Notes under the pieces: model-generated
Told to the model about the DNA's origin: nothing
Databases searched by the model: none
The model's input: only the letters and a program-made list of their open reading frames with translations
Position numbers and translations under genes: made by a program
Assembly (NCBI RefSeq): GCF_001514235.1
Contig: NZ_KQ948935.1
Span: 62,001-126,000, forward strand
Origin: Streptomyces caeruleatus
GTDB lineage: Bacteria; Actinomycetota; Actinomycetes; Streptomycetales; Streptomycetaceae
Length of the DNA stretch: 64,000 nucleotides
Direction of reading: 5' to 3'
Part shown: one piece after another, positions 60,356 through 64,000 of the stretch
How the letters are laid out: each line of letters begins with the position of its first letter
Position numbering within the stretch: the stretch's first letter is position 1

Positions 60356-61894
60356 ATGACGTCATCGGAGACCAATCCGGCCGACGGCCCGGACGGACAG
60401 GTGGGCTCCGCCGCCTGGGAGTTGCTTCTGCCGGCCGCTGCGGCGCCCGCACGCACGCGTGGGCGTTCGTTGCAGGCGGCGCTGCGTGAGGCGGTGCGGT
60501 CGGGGCGACTGGCGCCGGACACGCGGCTGCCGTCGAGCCGGGACCTCGCGGCCGACCTCGGCGTGTCCCGCGGGTTGGTCACCGAGGCGTACGAGCAGCT
60601 GACGGCGGAGGGCTATCTGCGCAGTGGCCGGGGCGCCGGCACCTGGGTGGGCGGTGCCGTACGGTCGGCCCGGCCACGCGCGCGTGACCTCGCGCCGAGA
60701 GCCACCGGTGCCCGGGTCGACTTCGTGCCCGGTACGCCGGATCTGTCGATGTTCCCGCGCGCCGCGTGGGCGGCCGCGCAGCGCGGGGTGCTGGCCGGGC
60801 TGCCGCACCACGAGCTCGGCTATCCCGACCCGCGCGGGCTGCCCCGGCTGCGCACGGCGCTCGCCGAGCTGCTGGCACGCCGCCGGGGCGTCGTCGCGGA
60901 TCCGGAGCGCCTGGTGGTCGTCTCCGGCGTGGCGCAGGCGACGACGCTGCTCGGTTTCGTGCTGCACGCGCGCGGGCTGCGCGAGGTCGGCGTGGAGAAC
61001 CCCGGAAGCCCGCAGCACGACGCCCTCTACGCGGCCGCGGGCGTCACCACACTGCCGTTGTCGCTGGACGACGAAGGGATCGTCATGGGCCCGCTGCGGG
61101 AGTCGGGCGTACGGTCCGTCGTCACGACGCCGGCCCACCAGTTCCCCACCGGAATCGCCTACTCCGCCCGCCGCCGTACCGAACTGCTCGACTGGGCGCG
61201 GTCCGTCGACGGGTTCGTCCTGGAGGACGACTACGACGGCGACTTCCGGTACGACCGCGCGCCCGTCGGCGCCCTGCAGGGCCTCGACCCGGAGCGTGTC
61301 GCCTACGCGGGGTCGGTCAGCAAGTCGCTCGCTCCAGGGCTGCGGCTCGGCTGGCTGCTCGTACCGGAGGCACTGGCCGAGGACGTCGTCGAGCGCAAGC
61401 GGACCATGGACCTCGGGCACCCGACCCTCGACCAGGCGCTGTTCGCCCGGTTCGTGGAGCGCGGTGACTACGACCGCCAGCTGCGAAGGTGCCAGCGCGC
61501 GTACCGGGAGCGTCGCGACGCTCTCGTCTCCGCGCTGGAGGAGCACTTTCCGGGCGCGGAGGTGACCGGGATCGCCGCGGGTCTGCACGTCATCGCCGCG
61601 CTGCCGCAACGGTACGGGCCGCAGGAGCGGTTCCTCGCGCGCGTGGCCGAGGCCGGTGTGGCGGTGCGCCCGCTGACGGACTACGCGCACGCGGAGCACG
61701 CACACGCGCGTGCCGGGGAGGACGGGCGGCGGGGTGTGCGGACGGGGCCGGAGAGTGTACGGACGGGGCGGGAGGGTGTGCGGACGGGGCGGGAGGGTGT
61801 GCGGCTGGTGCTGGGGTACGCGCACCTGCCGCCGACGCGGATCCGGGCGGGCGTACGGCTCATGGCCGAGGCGACAGCCACGGGGCGGAGCTGA
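60356..61894 (+). CDS. MocR/GntR-type PLP-dependent regulator with 7-residue repeat
   Basis: 512 residues. GntR winged HTH (LQAALREAVRSGRLAPDTRLPSSRDLAADLGVSRGLVTEAYEQL) fused to a fold-type I aminotransferase domain (LGYPDPRGLPRLRTALAELL; EDDYDGDFRYD; AGSVSKSLAPGLRLGW with the PLP Lys). A 21-bp tandem repeat near the end adds the peptide repeat VRTGREG before the final strand. Likely regulates the divergent EamA exporter gene. Leaderless-looking (TAAGGT 8 nt before ATG). Confidence 0.93.
   Translation: MTSSETNPADGPDGQVGSAAWELLLPAAAAPARTRGRSLQAALREAVRSGRLAPDTRLPSSRDLAADLGVSRGLVTEAYEQLTAEGYLRSGRGAGTWVGGAVRSARPRARDLAPRATGARVDFVPGTPDLSMFPRAAWAAAQRGVLAGLPHHELGYPDPRGLPRLRTALAELLARRRGVVADPERLVVVSGVAQATTLLGFVLHARGLREVGVENPGSPQHDALYAAAGVTTLPLSLDDEGIVMGPLRESGVRSVVTTPAHQFPTGIAYSARRRTELLDWARSVDGFVLEDDYDGDFRYDRAPVGALQGLDPERVAYAGSVSKSLAPGLRLGWLLVPEALAEDVVERKRTMDLGHPTLDQALFARFVERGDYDRQLRRCQRAYRERRDALVSALEEHFPGAEVTGIAAGLHVIAALPQRYGPQERFLARVAEAGVAVRPLTDYAHAEHAHARAGEDGRRGVRTGPESVRTGREGVRTGREGVRLVLGYAHLPPTRIRAGVRLMAEATATGRS
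61735..61804. repeat. 21-bp tandem repeat within the MocR-type gene
   Basis: Three full copies (61735-61755, 61756-61776, 61777-61797) and a partial fourth, core TGTGCGGACGGGGCGGGAGG, in frame and encoding VRTG(P/R)E(S/G). Confidence 0.9.
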
Positions 61895-61942
61895 GCACGA
61901 CTCGCGTATGGCGTGCCGGTTCCCATGTGGATGCGGTCAGTT

Positions 61943-61964
61943 GTTCACTTGTGGTTTCCGTGTG
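61943..61964 (+). promoter_or_regulatory. Possible PHO box upstream of phoD
   Basis: Two 11-nt direct repeats GTTCACTTGTG and GTTTCCGTGTG, resembling Streptomyces PhoP sites (GTTCACC-like), 64 nt before the phoD start. The second unit is poor. Confidence 0.4.
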
Positions 61965-62027
61965 CGCTGCGGCGCACCAGTAGTTGTGGCACTGCACACT
62001 GGCCGGATCCCGCCCCTGGAGGCCTCC

Positions 62028-63602
62028 ATGTCACACCGTTCGTCCCCGAACCGTCGCAGCGTTCTGCGCGGTTCGCTCGCCGCTTCGGCGGCGCTCACCC
62101 TGCCCACGGCGCTGGGCTCGGCGCCGGCGTTCGCCCTGTCGGGGCGGCCCAGGGCGGGATGGGGCGTCCAGACGGGAGACGTGACCTGCGACTCGGGGCT
62201 GGTGTGGGTGCGGTCCGACCGCCCGGCCCGGATGATCGTGGAGACGTCCGCGACCGAGTCGTTCCGCAAACCGCGCAGATTCCACGGCCCGCTGCTCGGC
62301 GCGGGCACGGACTTCACCGGCACGACCCGGCTGCGCGGCCTGCCGTCCGCGGAGCAGATCCACTACCGCGTGCTGCTCGCCGACCCGGACGACCCCCGCC
62401 GCACCGGCGAGCCGGTCACCGGCACCTTCCGTACGGCCTCGGCGCGGCGGCGCGACGGGGTGCGGTTCGTGTGGTCGGGCGACCTCGCCGGTCAGGGCTG
62501 GGGCATCAACCCGGACTTCGGCGGCTACCGGATCTACAACGCGATGGCCGCGCTGGACCCGGACTTCTTCCTGTGCAGCGGTGACAACATCTACGCCGAC
62601 GGCCCGATCTCGGCCTCGGTCGCGCTGCCCGACGGCAGCACCTGGCGGAACATCACCACCGAGGAGAAGTCCAAGGTCGCCGAGACCCTGGCCGAGTTCC
62701 GCGGCAACTTCCGGTACAACCTGCTCGACGACAACCTCAAGCGGTTCAACGCCCAGGTCCCGTCCATCATCCAGTGGGACGACCACGAGGTGACCAACAA
62801 CTGGTACCCCGGCGAGATCCTGGCCGACGCCCGCTACACCGAGAAGAACGTCGACGTCCTTGCCTCGCGCGCCCGGCAGGCGTTCTCGGAGTACTTCCCC
62901 ATCTCGACGCTGCGCCGCCCCGACGGCCGGGTCTACCGCGTGGTCAACCACGGTCCGCTGCTGGACGTGTTCGTACTGGACATGCGCACCTACCGCAACG
63001 CCAACTCCACGGACGACCAGGCCACCGACGCCCAGGGCATCCTCGGCGCCGAGCAGCTGCGGTGGCTCAAGCGCGAGCTGGCCCGCTCCCGGGCGGTGTG
63101 GAAGGTGATCGCCTCGGACATGCCGCTCGGCCTGGTGGTGCCGGACACGGGCGACGGCAAGCCGAACGTCGAGGCCGTCGCGCAGGGTGACCCGGGGGCG
63201 CCGCTGGGGCGGGAGCTGCAGATCGCGGAGCTGCTGCGGTTCATCAAGCACCGCCGGATCACCGGCACGGTGTGGCTGACCGCCGACGTGCACTACACCT
63301 CGGCCCAGCACTACCAGCCGTCGCGGGCGGCCTTCACCGACTTCGAGCCGTTCTGGGAGTTCGTCTCCGGCCCGCTCAACGCGGGTGCGTTCCCGGCGAA
63401 CACGCTGGACAACACCTTCGGCCCGGACCGGGTGTTCATCAAGGCGCCGACGACCGCGAACGTCTCGCCGGCCGGCGGCTACCAGTTCTTCGGCGAGGTC
63501 GACATCGACGGCGACAGCGGCGAGCTGACGGTCCGGCTGCGCGAGTCCGACGGCACCGTGCTGTTCACGCAGGTCCTGCAGCCTGGCCGGGTCGGTCAGT
63601 AA
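62028..63602 (+). CDS. phoD: Tat-exported PhoD-type alkaline phosphatase
   Basis: 524 residues. Tat signal NRRSVLRGSLAASAALTLPTALGSAPAFA; Fn3-like N-terminal domain (GDVTCDSGLVWVRSDRPARMIVETS); metallophosphatase core with FVWSGDLAGQGWG, LCSGDNIYAD, QWDDHEVTNNWYPGE, TADVHYTSAQHY, binding Fe/Ca. Secreted phosphodiesterase/phosphomonoesterase for phosphate scavenging. CTGGAGG precedes ATG 62028. A candidate PHO box lies upstream. Confidence 0.93.
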   Translation: MSHRSSPNRRSVLRGSLAASAALTLPTALGSAPAFALSGRPRAGWGVQTGDVTCDSGLVWVRSDRPARMIVETSATESFRKPRRFHGPLLGAGTDFTGTTRLRGLPSAEQIHYRVLLADPDDPRRTGEPVTGTFRTASARRRDGVRFVWSGDLAGQGWGINPDFGGYRIYNAMAALDPDFFLCSGDNIYADGPISASVALPDGSTWRNITTEEKSKVAETLAEFRGNFRYNLLDDNLKRFNAQVPSIIQWDDHEVTNNWYPGEILADARYTEKNVDVLASRARQAFSEYFPISTLRRPDGRVYRVVNHGPLLDVFVLDMRTYRNANSTDDQATDAQGILGAEQLRWLKRELARSRAVWKVIASDMPLGLVVPDTGDGKPNVEAVAQGDPGAPLGRELQIAELLRFIKHRRITGTVWLTADVHYTSAQHYQPSRAAFTDFEPFWEFVSGPLNAGAFPANTLDNTFGPDRVFIKAPTTANVSPAGGYQFFGEVDIDGDSGELTVRLRESDGTVLFTQVLQPGRVGQ

Positions 63603-63743
63603 CTCCCGTAGCCTGGACCTCGTGCCGCGTACCGGTGTCATCCCCCGGTGCGCGGCACGGTCGTGTCCAGGTGCTTCGACGGCGGGCCCACCCGGCCGGG
63701 CGAACTCGGCCTGAGAATCGGTGTTTTCGCAGGTCAGAGCCGA

Positions 63744-63766
63744 TTGTCAGTGGTCGCCTCTACGGT
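63744..63766 (+). promoter_or_regulatory. RecA-NDp/PafBC-type promoter, full consensus match
   Basis: TTGTCAGTG, 8 nt, TACGGT, then 6 nt to ATG 63773 with no ribosome site. It fits the whole tTGTCRGTG-N8-TANNNT consensus. Confidence 0.78.
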
Positions 63767-63772
63767 TTTTCC

Positions 63773-64000
63773 ATGACGCGATCTTTGCAGGCCGTGGCCT
63801 ATCACCGACCCTCCGTGCTGGAGTCCGCAGCGGACGGACAGCGCCTGGGGCTCGAGACCTCCCGGGGTGCGACGCCCTCGGGCGTGGAGGACCATCCGCG
63901 GTTCTTCACGGGCTTCCTGACGTCCCCTCAGGTGGCCTCCGCCGGGCTGCTCGCGGTGGCCGACGTTGCTGCGGCCCGGTACTACCAGCGGCAACTGCGC
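63773..64000 (+). CDS. Probable SWIM zinc-finger family protein, N-terminus only
   Basis: 76 codons, open at the window edge. MTRSLQAVAYHRPSVLESAADGQRLGLETSRGATPSGVEDHPRFFTGFLTSPQVASAGLLAVADVAAARYYQRQLR resembles, from memory, the start of Streptomyces SWIM zinc-finger proteins encoded before MoxR-type AAA and VWA genes. The zinc-finger domain itself is outside the window, so the call is provisional. ATG 63773 lies behind a damage-type promoter. Confidence 0.55.
   Translation, partial: MTRSLQAVAYHRPSVLESAADGQRLGLETSRGATPSGVEDHPRFFTGFLTSPQVASAGLLAVADVAAARYYQRQLR

Overview
The window is high-GC actinobacterial DNA and looks like a Streptomyces chromosome. Third codon positions are strongly G/C-biased, GTG and TTG starts are common, and many start codons sit 6-8 nt behind a TANNNT box with no ribosome binding site (leaderless mRNAs). 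Streptomyces-type families are present: SpoIIE-type phosphatases, an XRE/DUF397/ATPase trio, DUF6777, and two very rare TTA codons. From memory, the order pfk - rocD - urease - bio - purB resembles one part of the S. coelicolor chromosome; I could not check this. I saw no rRNA, tRNA, insertion sequence, CRISPR array or prophage.

Layout: 0-5.4 kb has the end of a phosphofructokinase, a CtaG-type oxidase assembly protein and a long frame joining a DUF6777/PASTA lipoprotein to a Ser/Thr kinase. 5.4-9.5 kb is a minus-strand operon (LytTR regulator, small membrane protein, Na+/solute symporter, LytS-type kinase), probably an organic-acid sensing and uptake unit. 9.6-12.3 kb is lrp, ddaH and rocD (arginine/ornithine catabolism). 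12.4-17.3 kb has two PAS-SpoIIE phosphatases and an acyltransferase. 17.3-22 kb is the urease operon ureABCFGD, with a dispersed repeat between ureF and ureG. 22-28 kb has a TetR/membrane-protein pair, an orphan Phd antitoxin, a ClpP paralogue lacking its catalytic His, a c-di-AMP riboswitch before an NlpC/P60 hydrolase, and a LysE/LysR pair. 28-29.8 kb is the ATPase/XRE/DUF397 trio. 29.9-34.4 kb is biotin synthesis (bioF divergent from bioBAD). 34.4-39 kb has a LuxR-type regulator, a lipase, a methyltransferase and a degenerate Fic/RHH toxin-antitoxin pair.

39-48.6 kb has a MacB/FtsX-type ABC transporter, a luciferase-like oxidoreductase carrying an in-frame dispersed palindrome, a GNAT, two CBS-domain CNNM/HlyC proteins, an SGNH esterase and a Gly/Tyr-repeat wall-anchored surface protein. 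49-56.4 kb has purB, a mismatch glycosylase, a small TTA-containing gene, an ABC transporter with a NarL-type two-component system, and a ROK protein. 56.5-64 kb has a HutC-type regulator, an ECF41 sigma factor, a hydrolase, an EamA transporter with its MocR regulator, a Tat-exported PhoD phosphatase and the start of a probable SWIM zinc-finger gene.

The most interesting signal is a recurrent promoter, TTGTCAGTG-N8-TANNNT-like, just upstream of three leaderless genes (51.5, 53.3 and 63.7 kb). It matches the actinobacterial LexA-independent DNA-damage promoter (RecA-NDp/PafBC type). One of these genes also carries one of the only two in-frame TTA (bldA) codons I found, which hints at a gene tied to both DNA damage and development.
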